64,000 nt of DNA from Dactylosporangium vinaceum. Lineage in GTDB: Bacteria; Actinomycetota; Actinomycetes; Mycobacteriales; Micromonosporaceae. Below are positions 43,135 to 52,028 of this stretch, piece after piece (within the stretch, counting starts at the first letter, position 1; the number at the start of each line of letters is the position of its first letter). A program made the translations under genes and the position numbers. Under the pieces are notes generated by a model. It did no database searches. It saw only the letters and a program-made list of their open reading frames with translations, and was not told the origin of the DNA. The stretch covers positions 5,270,001-5,334,000 of the forward strand of contig NZ_CP061913.1 of NCBI RefSeq assembly GCF_019904175.1, in the 5' to 3' direction.

Positions 43135-44243
43135 CCTCCGTGACCACACCGGCCACGACGAAAGCCGTCTGGGCCGACCTGCTGTCGATCCGGCCGGAGG
43201 CTGGGCCGGGAGATCGGCTGCTCATCAGCGACCCCCGGACCAGACGGCGCTCGTTCGTCGACGCCGAGACGCTCGCCGATCTGCTGCTGGCGGAGGAGAC
43301 CGGCACCGCCGCCCCCGTGGCGGCCGGGCGGCTGCGCGACGCGCTGACGCAGCGAGGCTGGCTCGGCACCGCCGACCAGGGCGAGACCAGCACCGAGCGC
43401 AAGTGGCTGGACCGGCAGTGGCACCCCTCGCTCGAGTACTATCTGTGGTCGCGGCGGCCGGACTTCGCCGACACGTTCGACGCCGACGGCAGCGTGCGCA
43501 CCGGGCTCGTCGAGGGCTACCTGAGCGACGGTCCTCCGGACTCATTCGCGGAACAGCCGCGTGGCGACGTGACTTTGCCGGCCCCGCGCGCCCTCCCGGC
43601 CGGCCTGCCGCTGACCTCGGTGCTGCTCGCCCGGCGCAGCACCCGCTCGTTCACCGCGGCCCCGACGACGGTGCAGGACCTCTCCGACATTCTCTGGCAC
43701 GCCTTCGACGACGTGCGGCGTGTCCGCGCGATACCCGTCACCGGCCCGCTGGACTACTTCCGCAGCCACGGCTCGGCGTTCGACTTCTACACGGTCGTCT
43801 ACGGCGTCGGCGACATTCCCCCGGGTGTGTACCGCTACCATCTCGCCGCGCACCAGTTGGATCTCGTGACACCCGGCGAACACCGCGAGGAGATGGTCCA
43901 GACGATCCTGGGAATGCGCGGACCCTATACGGCCGCATGCACGGTTTCGATAATCGTTGACTTCCCGCGGTACCAGTGGCGCTATCGGCACGAACGGGCC
44001 TTGCGTCATCTGTACATGGCCGCGGGCCGGCTCGGGCAGCGGCTGATCATCGTCGGTGAGAGCCTCGGACTGGGAACGTTGCCGACGCCGGCCACCCGCG
44101 ACCGGCGCTTCGCCGCATTGCACCGCCTCGACGAGCGACGCCAGGCCCCGATGTACACATTCACGATGGGGCGGGTCCAGGACCGGCGCCGGCCGGCCAC
44201 GTCCGGGCCGGCGGGGCCGGTGTCGAGTGACAGGAGCGTTTGA
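43131..44243 (+). CDS. SagB-type nitroreductase-fold protein 2 with N-terminal PqqD-like module
   Basis: 370 residues. The N-terminal part (about 25-80: RRRSFVDAETLADLLLAEE, LRDALTQRGWLG) looks like a PqqD/RRE winged helix. The nitroreductase part has RRSTRSF at 168-174, the FMN-binding start of SagB proteins, and GRLGQRLIIVGESLGLGTLPTPA near the end. The SPSxGARHPxE loop of protein 1 is replaced by TGPLDYFRSHGSAFDF. The two proteins may therefore pair. In azole RiPPs such enzymes oxidise azolines; here no YcaO is present. Confidence 0.85.
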   Translation: MTSVTTPATTKAVWADLLSIRPEAGPGDRLLISDPRTRRRSFVDAETLADLLLAEETGTAAPVAAGRLRDALTQRGWLGTADQGETSTERKWLDRQWHPSLEYYLWSRRPDFADTFDADGSVRTGLVEGYLSDGPPDSFAEQPRGDVTLPAPRALPAGLPLTSVLLARRSTRSFTAAPTTVQDLSDILWHAFDDVRRVRAIPVTGPLDYFRSHGSAFDFYTVVYGVGDIPPGVYRYHLAAHQLDLVTPGEHREEMVQTILGMRGPYTAACTVSIIVDFPRYQWRYRHERALRHLYMAAGRLGQRLIIVGESLGLGTLPTPATRDRRFAALHRLDERRQAPMYTFTMGRVQDRRRPATSGPAGPVSSDRSV

Positions 44244-44244
44244 C

Positions 44245-45357
44245 GTGGAGACCGTGCTGCGCCTGCAGTCGAGCTATGCCGTCACCCACCGCGCCGACGG
44301 CGTCGTGCTGGCCTCGCTGGAACGCGACGACCGGTTCGTGCTGAAAGGCGCCGGGCCCCAGGTCGCCGAGGCGTTGCGCCGACTGGCCAAGGGGGTCACG
44401 GCGGAGCAGTCCGAGGCCGAGCTCGCCGAGGCCGCCGGGCTCGATCCGGCTTACGCGGGCCGGCTGCTCACGGCGCTCGACCGCCGGGGCGTGCTGGTGC
44501 GCCGGCCGCGCGACCAGGACCTCAGTGCGCTGCCCGGCACCGACCTCTACGACCGGCAGGTCCGGTTCTTCGGCTTCTACGAGACCCAGCAGCGCTCCGG
44601 CCCGGATCTCAACGACCGGCTCCAGCAGCGCAGCGTGCTCGTTGTGGGCGTGGGTGGGCTCGGCGGCTGGCTGGCGCTGATGCTGGCGCGCCTCGGGGTC
44701 CGTCGTATCATCGCGGTCGACCACGACCGGGTGGAGCTGTCGAACCTGCACCGGCAGATCCTCTACGGCCGCACCGACATCGGTGTGCCGAAGGTGGAGG
44801 CGGCCCGTGGGCGGTTGTGCGAGGTCGACGACGACATCCGCTATGAGCCGCACGAGCTCGAGGTGACCGACCCGGCCGACCTGGCGCCGTTGCTGGACGG
44901 CGTGGACCTCGTGATCAACCCCTTCGGCTTTCTGCCCGACCTCGTGCGCACGGCATACGCGGTCGGAACGGCGGCGCTGCATGCCGGCACCCCGTGCCTG
45001 CACATGCCCGGTCCGCAGATCGTCGGGCCCATCACGATCCCAGGCCGCACCGCGTGCCTCGCGTGTGTCGAGCGCGTCTTCGAGGCCGAGCTCGGCCTGG
45101 GTGCCGCCCTGTCGACGTGGAAAGCGTCTTCGAGCGAGGGCCAGACTTTCATGGCCGCGCTCGCCCCTCGGCAGGCGATCAGCGGAGGCCTGGCCGTCTG
45201 GGAGGCCACGCGTTTCCTAGCCGAGTTCGAGCCGAGCCCACTGCTGGAGCATGCGATTAGCATCGATATCAATGCATACGAGGCGCACCGTAAGATCAAG
45301 GTCGAACGGGACGTGGCCTGCCCGAGCTGCGGCGATGGGATGCTGACGGGGGCATGA
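44245..45357 (+). CDS. ThiF/E1-like adenylating enzyme with N-terminal PqqD-like module
   Basis: 370 residues. The GTG at 44245 is preceded by AGGAG at 8 bases; an in-frame GTG at 44227 overlaps the previous gene. Residues about 1-90 form a PqqD-like module (DRFVLKGAGPQVAEALRRLAKG). The E1 Rossmann domain starts VVGVGGLGGW at 133-142, with VDHDRVELSNLHRQ and GVPKVEAARGRL, the ATP-binding set. Cys271/274 and Cys359/362 form a zinc ribbon. E1 enzymes adenylate carboxylates; a C-terminal or Asp carboxylate of peptide 1 is the obvious target. Followed by an exporter (ATGA). Confidence 0.9.
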   Translation: METVLRLQSSYAVTHRADGVVLASLERDDRFVLKGAGPQVAEALRRLAKGVTAEQSEAELAEAAGLDPAYAGRLLTALDRRGVLVRRPRDQDLSALPGTDLYDRQVRFFGFYETQQRSGPDLNDRLQQRSVLVVGVGGLGGWLALMLARLGVRRIIAVDHDRVELSNLHRQILYGRTDIGVPKVEAARGRLCEVDDDIRYEPHELEVTDPADLAPLLDGVDLVINPFGFLPDLVRTAYAVGTAALHAGTPCLHMPGPQIVGPITIPGRTACLACVERVFEAELGLGAALSTWKASSSEGQTFMAALAPRQAISGGLAVWEATRFLAEFEPSPLLEHAISIDINAYEAHRKIKVERDVACPSCGDGMLTGA

Positions 45358-46580
45358 GCAACGCCGGATCCTTCACCCGGCTGCCAGCGGCGGCCCGCCT
45401 GCTGGCTCTCGGTTCGCTGTTGTACTGGACAGCGCTCAGTGGTGTATGGGCGCTCGTCGGTGTCTGGGGCACCCGCTATCTCGGTCTGCCTTCGTCAGTC
45501 GTGGGGGCCGGGCTGGCCGTGTCGGCCGTGATTGCTGCGGTCGTGGCAATCGGCGGCGGCGCGCTCGTCGACCGCCTCGATCGACGGCTCGTGCTGGCCG
45601 GGCTGCGGGCCTGGCTTGCCGCGGGCTGTCTGGTGCTCGCCCTTGCCGTGGCCGTACTGCCCGGCGCCGCGGCCTTCTGGCTGCTGTGCGCGATCCTCGC
45701 CGGTAACGGCCTCGGTCAGGCCGTCGAGCAGAGCCTGGTCGCGGCGTACGTCCCCGAGGAGCAGTGGAGCGGCGCCTACGCGTTGATGAGCGCGGCTCAA
45801 TACGCGGGCGGCTTCGCCGGTGCCCTGGGCGGCGCGCTGCTACTGTCCTGGAGCCGCATTGGCTGGCTGGTCGTCGCGGCCGTGGTCGCGGCGTCCGCGG
45901 CGGCAGTCGGGGCACTTCTGCCGAGGATCGTCGTGGCGGCCGATGCCCGCCCCGGCCTGCCGACCGCGCTGAAAGTGCTCGGCGACCGCCGGTTCCTCGG
46001 GTTCTGGCTACTCGGCTGCGTGTCGGTGACGCTGTACTTCGCGTTCGAGGTGGTGGCGCCGGTGACCCTGGTCAGCGGGCACGGGCTGGCGCCGTGGAGC
46101 TGGGGCGTGCTCATCGGCACCGTCCCGGTCCTGCTGATCGGCGCGGAGCTGCTGATCGCCCGGGTCGGCGGGCGATGGCCGTGGCGGTGGGCCCTGGCGG
46201 GCTCGCTCCTGGTGCTCGCCATACCGTTCGCGCTGCTGTCGATGCGGCCCACGGCGGTGACGCTGGTGGTGATCGGTCTGACGTTCGTAGCGGGGGAGGC
46301 ACTGTGGGGCCCGTTCGCCCAGACGGCGCTGGCCGAGATGGCTGGCGGCGCTACCAGTGCCTTCGCCGCGTACCGCCTGACCTTCTCCATCGGGCTCGTC
46401 GTGGCGCCGGCAGCTGGGCTGGCGCTGCGCGACGCGATCGGTGATCGCGCGCTCTGGCTGGCCCTTGCCGGGCTGTCGGCCGTGGCGGGTGTCGTGACCG
46501 CACTCGCCTACCGGCGGACCGGCGCCGAGCGGAAGGCGGCCGACCAAGAGGGGGCAGGCGCCTTCCCGGTGTCATCGTGA
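45354..46580 (+). CDS. MFS exporter of the cluster, 1
   Basis: 408 residues with about 12 TM helices. SVVGAGLAVSAVIAAVVAIGGGALVDRLDRRLVLAGLR spans TM2 and the A-motif. It lies between the E1-like enzyme and the protease with overlaps on both sides, so it is part of the operon and probably exports the product. Confidence 0.9.
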   Translation: MSNAGSFTRLPAAARLLALGSLLYWTALSGVWALVGVWGTRYLGLPSSVVGAGLAVSAVIAAVVAIGGGALVDRLDRRLVLAGLRAWLAAGCLVLALAVAVLPGAAAFWLLCAILAGNGLGQAVEQSLVAAYVPEEQWSGAYALMSAAQYAGGFAGALGGALLLSWSRIGWLVVAAVVAASAAAVGALLPRIVVAADARPGLPTALKVLGDRRFLGFWLLGCVSVTLYFAFEVVAPVTLVSGHGLAPWSWGVLIGTVPVLLIGAELLIARVGGRWPWRWALAGSLLVLAIPFALLSMRPTAVTLVVIGLTFVAGEALWGPFAQTALAEMAGGATSAFAAYRLTFSIGLVVAPAAGLALRDAIGDRALWLALAGLSAVAGVVTALAYRRTGAERKAADQEGAGAFPVSS

Positions 46581-48433
46581 CCACCGAGGCAACGTGGCTC
46601 GAGGCCGAGTACACGAGCCTCGTCGCGCGGCTGCGCGCCATCGGCGAGCTCAGGATGGTGGGCGCGGCCGGCGGGGAGCCGGTGCTGCTGCGCCAGTCGG
46701 CCGGCGCATCCGTCCCCGTCCTGGTCCTGCCGGGCGGCGACGTGATCGAGCCCGGTCGGCTGCGGTCCGACCCGGCCGCGCGGTTCGACCTCGTGGTGGC
46801 GGCACCGGATCGGCGGCTGTTCGCCGCGACCGTGTCCGCCGGTGGATCGGAGCGCGCCCGCCTCGTCGTGTTCGACCGGGACGGCCGGCTCATCCGGGAC
46901 GTCGGCGACGTGTCGTGGCACTCGCCGGTGGGATGGCGGCCCGACGGCTCGGGCGTACTGTACTTTCCGGCCGACGCCGCTGATCCGTTCCGACGGGTGC
47001 TCTCGTGCGTGGCGCTCGACGGTGGGCCGGTGCCGCTGCGTGACCTGGGCCGGGCGGCGCAGGTCACGATGAGCGTCGGGCGCAATCCACTCGTTGTGGC
47101 GCTCGGGGTGGCCCGGCAGGCCGCGGCCACCGACCGGGTGGTGGCGGTCTCGCTGGACGACGAGTGCTCTCAGGTCCTGGCCGAGCACGTGCTGCCCACC
47201 GGCGGTGTCCGCGTGACCGCCAAGGCGATGACCGGCGGCCTCGGCATCACGCTCGTCCACCACCCGGACCGTCCGTGCTCGGCATACCTCGTCGACCTGC
47301 GTGCCGCGGCCGGTGTCACCGACGGCCGGCCGCTGTTCCAGGGATCCGACGAGACCCGGCTGACCGACGCCTGTTTCGTGCCGGGCGTCGACGGCGGCTC
47401 GTTCGCTTTCGTTCAGCGTGGCGTAGGCGGCGACGAACTGTACGGCGTTCCCGCCGCCGGCGGTCCCGCCTGGCCCGTCGCCGGCGTCGGCCGCGGCACG
47501 CTCATCGCCCCGGTCGCGACCGGCCGGCCGGACGAGCTGCTGGTGGCCTACGAGGACTTCGGCACACCGACGCGGGTGTATCGGCAGCATCTGCGGTCCG
47601 GGGCGTCCGAACCGGCCGCGCGGCTCGACGAGCGCGGTGTACCGGACGTTCGCCACCGACTGCTGCGTGTTCCAGCCGGTGACGGCGAATGGATCCCGGT
47701 GCATGAGCTGACACCAGCCGGCGATGCCACGGATCCGGACGGGCCAGTCCTCGTCTCGATGTACGGCGGGTTCGGCGTGGCGGAGACCCCGCGCTGCGCC
47801 GCGACCAATCTGGCCTGGATCGCTCGGGGTCACCGCTGTGTGCTGGTGTGTCCGCGGGGCGGCTCCGAACGCGGCCCAGGCTGGCACGAGGCCGGGCGGG
47901 GCCGGCGCAAGGGCCGCGGCCTCACCGACCTGGTCGAGGCGATCGGGCATCTGCAGGACACGGGGCGGCTCTGCGCCGCCACGACGGTGGCGTTCGGCGC
48001 CAGCCACGGAGGGACACTGCTCGCCTCCGCCGTGCTGAGCGCACCCGACCGCTTCCGGGCCGCGGCGATCGTGGCCGCACCCCTGGACCTGCTGCGTCTG
48101 GACACCCACGTGATGGGCCGGCTCTGGCGGCACGAGTTCGGCGACTCCGCCGACCCGGACGACGCGGCCGCACTCCGGGCGGTCTCCCCCCTGTCGCTGG
48201 TTCGGCCGGGCGGCCGCTACCCCGACCTGCTGCTGCTCGCGTCAAGCAGCGATGAGCGCGTCCCTGTCGCGCAGAGCCGTGACTTCGCCGACGCGGTCCG
48301 GGCCGCTCATCCGGACAACCGCGTGACGCTGCGGGACCCGCAGACCGCGCACGTGCCGCGGACGGCCGACACGCAGCTGCGCATGACGGTCGAGGTGCTT
48401 GCATTCCTGGAGGCGGCTACCGGCCGGAAGTGA
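46577..48433 (+). CDS. Prolyl-oligopeptidase family serine peptidase, probable leader peptidase
   Basis: 618 residues, GTG start (GTGA overlap). The N-terminal two thirds are a beta-propeller-like region (DRDGRLIRDVGDVSWHSPVGWRPDGSGVLYFP). The alpha/beta-hydrolase part has Ser476 in GASHGG, Asp559 in SSDERVP and His592 in QTAHVP, a complete S9 triad. There is no signal peptide, so it acts inside the cell. In RiPP clusters S9 peptidases can remove leaders or cyclise cores. Both peptides have prolines near the presumed core. Its last 17 bases overlap the convergent P450 gene. Confidence 0.9.
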   Translation: MTTEATWLEAEYTSLVARLRAIGELRMVGAAGGEPVLLRQSAGASVPVLVLPGGDVIEPGRLRSDPAARFDLVVAAPDRRLFAATVSAGGSERARLVVFDRDGRLIRDVGDVSWHSPVGWRPDGSGVLYFPADAADPFRRVLSCVALDGGPVPLRDLGRAAQVTMSVGRNPLVVALGVARQAAATDRVVAVSLDDECSQVLAEHVLPTGGVRVTAKAMTGGLGITLVHHPDRPCSAYLVDLRAAAGVTDGRPLFQGSDETRLTDACFVPGVDGGSFAFVQRGVGGDELYGVPAAGGPAWPVAGVGRGTLIAPVATGRPDELLVAYEDFGTPTRVYRQHLRSGASEPAARLDERGVPDVRHRLLRVPAGDGEWIPVHELTPAGDATDPDGPVLVSMYGGFGVAETPRCAATNLAWIARGHRCVLVCPRGGSERGPGWHEAGRGRRKGRGLTDLVEAIGHLQDTGRLCAATTVAFGASHGGTLLASAVLSAPDRFRAAAIVAAPLDLLRLDTHVMGRLWRHEFGDSADPDDAAALRAVSPLSLVRPGGRYPDLLLLASSSDERVPVAQSRDFADAVRAAHPDNRVTLRDPQTAHVPRTADTQLRMTVEVLAFLEAATGRK

Positions 48434-49634
48434 CAGCGGGCTCGGCCCGGACCGGCAGGAGCGCCGGTCCGCGCAGGTAGCGCGTATCCAGCCAGCGGAC
48501 GTCGGCCGGGTCGGCCGTCACCCGGGAGAATCGATCGGCCAGGGCCTGGAAGGCCACCAGCGCCTCGAGCCGGGCCAATCCGGTCCCGACGCAGTGGTGA
48601 TCACCCGTGCCGAAGGCCAGATGCCGGTTGGGCCGGCGGTCCAGGATCAGCCGATCCGGTACCGAAAACGCCCGCGGGTCCCGGTTCGCCGCGCCGAGGG
48701 CCAGCAACACCAGCTCGCCCGCCGGAATCGTCACGCCGCCGATCGCGACCGGGGCGTAGGTCGCGCGCAGCACGATGCAGGCCGGCCCGTCGTACCGCAG
48801 GATCTCCTCGACCGCCGACGGCATGACGTCCGGCCGCCTGCGCAGCAGGTCCGCCTGCTCGGGTGCGGCGGACAGGGCGACGAGACCGTTGGCGAGCAGG
48901 CAGGCGGTCGTGTCATTGCCCGACAGGAACAACAGGACGATCGAGGCGAGCAGCTGCTCGGCGCTCAGCAGCTCGCGGCCGCCGTCGATCAGCCCGGCGA
49001 GCACGTCGTCCACGGCTCCACCGCGGCGCACGGCCACCTCCTCCGCCAGGCAGGCCGCCATCGAGTCGAGGGCGGCGTCGCCCGCTCGCTGCGCCGCGGC
49101 CGACGCACCCGGCTCCAGGACCTCGCCGATCGCCTCCGACCAGGCGAGGAGCCGGTCCGGGCCGAGGTGGGTCAGGCCGAGGACCCGGGCGATCGCGAAG
49201 ACCGGGAACGGCCGGGCGAACTGCCGCATGAACTCGAAGGTTCCGGTGGCCGGTACGGTAGCGAGCAGGTCGTCGGCCGCGCGGCGCAAAGGCTCCTCGA
49301 GGGCGGCCACGGAGCCGGGGCGGAACGCGGGCGCGACCAACCGGCGCCACCGGTGGTGCACTCCGGGCAGCCGGCACTCGATCCAGCGCTCGACGTACTG
49401 CCCGATCCGGCTGCCGGGACCCTCGATCGGCTCGTCCGCGTGGTCGCGGAGCCGACGCAGGTCTTTGCCGAGTGACCGGTCGCGGAGGAGGCGCTGCACC
49501 TCTGCGTACGTCACCACGATCCAGGCCCCCGAAGCGTCGCGGTGCACAGGTCCCTGCCGTTGCAACTCGGCCCAGTGGGGAAACGGGTTGGACCGGAACG
49601 ACTCGTGCGCGAAGTCGATTGTGGACACGGCCAT
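48417..49634 (-). CDS. Cytochrome P450
   Basis: 405 residues. The I-helix is LLFLSGNDTTACLL, the ExxR is EEILRYDGP and the heme loop is FGTGDHHCVGTGLARLE with Cys348 as ligand. All are intact. It is a soluble actinobacterial class I P450 that needs ferredoxin from elsewhere. It ends the minus operon (TGATG with the MFS gene). It may hydroxylate or cross-link a residue of a peptide or of the released product. Confidence 0.94.
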   Translation of the reverse strand: MAVSTIDFAHESFRSNPFPHWAELQRQGPVHRDASGAWIVVTYAEVQRLLRDRSLGKDLRRLRDHADEPIEGPGSRIGQYVERWIECRLPGVHHRWRRLVAPAFRPGSVAALEEPLRRAADDLLATVPATGTFEFMRQFARPFPVFAIARVLGLTHLGPDRLLAWSEAIGEVLEPGASAAAQRAGDAALDSMAACLAEEVAVRRGGAVDDVLAGLIDGGRELLSAEQLLASIVLLFLSGNDTTACLLANGLVALSAAPEQADLLRRRPDVMPSAVEEILRYDGPACIVLRATYAPVAIGGVTIPAGELVLLALGAANRDPRAFSVPDRLILDRRPNRHLAFGTGDHHCVGTGLARLEALVAFQALADRFSRVTADPADVRWLDTRYLRGPALLPVRAEPAVTSGR

Positions 49635-50872
49635 CAGCGCTCCCCAGTAGGCCGGGCCCGGCCGGTCAGTGCCCGGGCCAGCAGCGCGGCCGGGACCAGG
49701 GACGACAGGGCCACGAGTGCGGCGGCGGTGAAGACGGCCCGCGGCGACAGATCGGCGAGCAGGAGCCCGGCGAGCTGCGAGCCGGCCGCGGTCGCCAGCA
49801 CGTTGAGCGTGGCGACCCAGCTGAAGCCCTCGGCGAGCCCGTCCGCGGCGACGAGGTCGCGGACAAGGAGGTACTCCACCGTGGTCACCGGCGCGATGAC
49901 CGTTCCGCCGACGGCCAGCGCGAGCCCCAGTGACCACGGGTCGCCGGCCAGGATCGGCAGCGCGGTGCCGGCCGCGAAGAGCCCCATCAGGATCAGGAAT
50001 TGCCGCCCGGCCAGGCGGCTGCGGTCTCGTCGCCCGTACCAGACGCCGCCCAGAATGCTGCCGGCGCACCAGACGGCGAAGAGGACTCCCGCGAGCACCG
50101 GACCGCCACGCCGGTCGGCGAAGACGGGAATGGCGATGTTGACCATGCCGATCGCCATGGCACCGGGTGCAAGCGCCGCGAGGAGCAATCGAAACGGCCG
50201 CGAGCGCATCGGGCCGCTGCGCGGCGCCCGGCCGGCGCCGGGCGCCGCGCCGGACCAGGTGCGTGAGACCTTCGTCGTCGCGAGCCCCACTGCGCCGGCG
50301 CCCACCACCACCGCGCCGACACTCAGAGCCACTGCCGGTGTGGCAACGAGCAGTCCGAGGCTGAGCAGCAGCGGTCCGGAGACGGAGAAGAACTCCGCCA
50401 GGATGGCCTCCAGCCCGAACGCCCGTAGCCGCGCCTCGCCGTCGGCGACCACGCTGCCCCACAGCGCCCGGATCGCAGGGCTTACCGGCGGGCGGCTCCC
50501 ACCGGCGGCGAAGATCAGCGGCAAGGCCCACGGGCCCAGCCGATCGAAGGTCGACACGAACACGACTACGAGAACCGGGAACACCACGCCCGTGACGAGC
50601 AGCACGGCCGTCTGGCCGGTCCGGTCGATCAGGCGGCCGACCGGCAGGCCGACGACGGCCACTCCGGCCGTGAACACCCCGACGACGGTCCCGGCCTGCT
50701 GGTACGTGCCGTCTCGCAGCACGAACAGGGTCAACCCGAGCGAGATCAGCATCAGCGGCAACCGGCTGACCACACTCCAGACGAATGCCGCCCGGACCTC
50801 GCGGGTGCCGACCGCGGCCGCATATCGGCGCACGATCCCGGCCGGCACTGTCGTGGTGGCTTCGGCCGCCAT
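49634..50872 (-). CDS. MFS exporter of the cluster, 2
   Basis: 412 residues, 11-12 TM helices. GLPVGRLIDRTGQTAVLLVTG is the A-motif. It directly abuts the PLP enzyme gene and overlaps the P450 by one base. A second exporter in the cluster could serve a second product or self-protection. Confidence 0.9.
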   Translation of the reverse strand: MAAEATTTVPAGIVRRYAAAVGTREVRAAFVWSVVSRLPLMLISLGLTLFVLRDGTYQQAGTVVGVFTAGVAVVGLPVGRLIDRTGQTAVLLVTGVVFPVLVVVFVSTFDRLGPWALPLIFAAGGSRPPVSPAIRALWGSVVADGEARLRAFGLEAILAEFFSVSGPLLLSLGLLVATPAVALSVGAVVVGAGAVGLATTKVSRTWSGAAPGAGRAPRSGPMRSRPFRLLLAALAPGAMAIGMVNIAIPVFADRRGGPVLAGVLFAVWCAGSILGGVWYGRRDRSRLAGRQFLILMGLFAAGTALPILAGDPWSLGLALAVGGTVIAPVTTVEYLLVRDLVAADGLAEGFSWVATLNVLATAAGSQLAGLLLADLSPRAVFTAAALVALSSLVPAALLARALTGRARPTGER

Positions 50873-52021
50873 TCAGCACCATTCCGGGCCGGCCGCGGCG
50901 ATAGCGTCCAGCGCCGCCTCGAGCGACGGGCGGGAACAGGCGAACGACATCCGCACCCTGGTGCGTGACCGCTCACCGAACGGCGTGCCGTCGGCCAGAT
51001 CGACCCGGGCCGTCCTCAGCAGCGCACCGTGCACGTCGCCCGTCTCAGCCAATGTACCGCGGGCGGTCAGCCAGGCCATATAAGTCCCCTCCGGTGGGTG
51101 GCCGTGCAGATGCGGGACCCGGTCCCGCAGGGCTTCGAAGAGCAGGTCCCGGTGGGTCTGCAGGGTCGACCGGGTCCGGTCCAGCCAGTCCGCACCGCCG
51201 TCCCACGCGGCCGCGCTGGCCACCGCCCCGGCGACCGACGTGGTGCCGGTCAAGGCCGGCGACACCTGCCCCAGCCGGTGGGCGAGCGGCTCCGATCCGG
51301 CGATCGCCGCCGCGCATTTCACTCCCGCGACGTTGAACGTCTTGCTGGCCGACATGACCGTTACGGTGCGGGCGCGCACGGTGGCGCCGACGGCCTGCGC
51401 GAACGGAACGTGCCGGGCCTCCGTGTAGACAATGTCGGCGAAAACTTCGTCAGACAGGACGTGGACCGGCGCATCTGCGATCAGCGCGGCGATCGCTCGG
51501 TGCTCTTCGGGCCGGAACACCCGCCCGGTCGGGTTGTGCGGCGAGTTCAGGATCAGCAGGCCCGGTCGCTCCCGTTCGAGCAGCGTGGCCAGTGCCGTGA
51601 GGTCCGCCTGATAGCGGCCGGTCGGGTCGGGGCGCAGAGGCCAGAGCACGAGGCGCCGGCCGAGCTCCGGTACCAGCCGCAGCATCGGTGGGTACGCCGG
51701 TGACGGCACGACGACCGCATCGGTGGGTTCGGTCAGCGCGAGCACCGTGCACGCGGTGGCGTGCAGCACTCCGGAATACCAGCGGTACTGCCAGGTCTCG
51801 GTCGGCCATCCGTAGCGGCGCCGGGCCCATTGCCGGTGGCTCTCGGTGGCGAATTCGAACCCTGCGGCGTAGCTGAGGTTGCCGCCGGTCGCGTACTCCA
51901 CGAGAGCCGCGGTGATGCAGGCGGCCGGCGCGAACGTCATCTCGGCCAGCCACAGCGGGGTGGCTCCCGGCGCGGTCGCGGTGGCGGACAGCGCGTGGAG
52001 GTCCGGCCGGAATGTCGGCAC
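50873..52021 (-). CDS. MalY/PatB-type PLP enzyme (aminotransferase fold I, possible C-S lyase)
   Basis: 382 residues. The pattern follows MalY/PatB: PLWLAEMTFAPAACITAAL near the N-terminus, LILNSPHNPTGRVF, VLSDEVFADIVY and the PLP lysine K227 in SASKTFNVAGVKCA. The C-terminal RVRMSFACSRPSLEAAL has the carboxylate arginine. These enzymes are beta-lyases on cysteine conjugates or aminotransferases. Here it could desulfurise, or act on the C-terminal Cys of peptide 1 or an added amino acid; that is inference. Seven bases follow the AKR stop. Confidence 0.85.
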   Translation of the reverse strand: MPTFRPDLHALSATATAPGATPLWLAEMTFAPAACITAALVEYATGGNLSYAAGFEFATESHRQWARRRYGWPTETWQYRWYSGVLHATACTVLALTEPTDAVVVPSPAYPPMLRLVPELGRRLVLWPLRPDPTGRYQADLTALATLLERERPGLLILNSPHNPTGRVFRPEEHRAIAALIADAPVHVLSDEVFADIVYTEARHVPFAQAVGATVRARTVTVMSASKTFNVAGVKCAAAIAGSEPLAHRLGQVSPALTGTTSVAGAVASAAAWDGGADWLDRTRSTLQTHRDLLFEALRDRVPHLHGHPPEGTYMAWLTARGTLAETGDVHGALLRTARVDLADGTPFGERSRTRVRMSFACSRPSLEAALDAIAAAGPEWC

Positions 52022-52028
52022 CGTCGCC

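Noticed and set aside
41757..45357. Classical azole (LAP/thiopeptide) cluster
   Set aside because: SagB and ThiF-like genes fit, but no YcaO gene is in the window and the cores have one Cys and almost no Ser/Thr.
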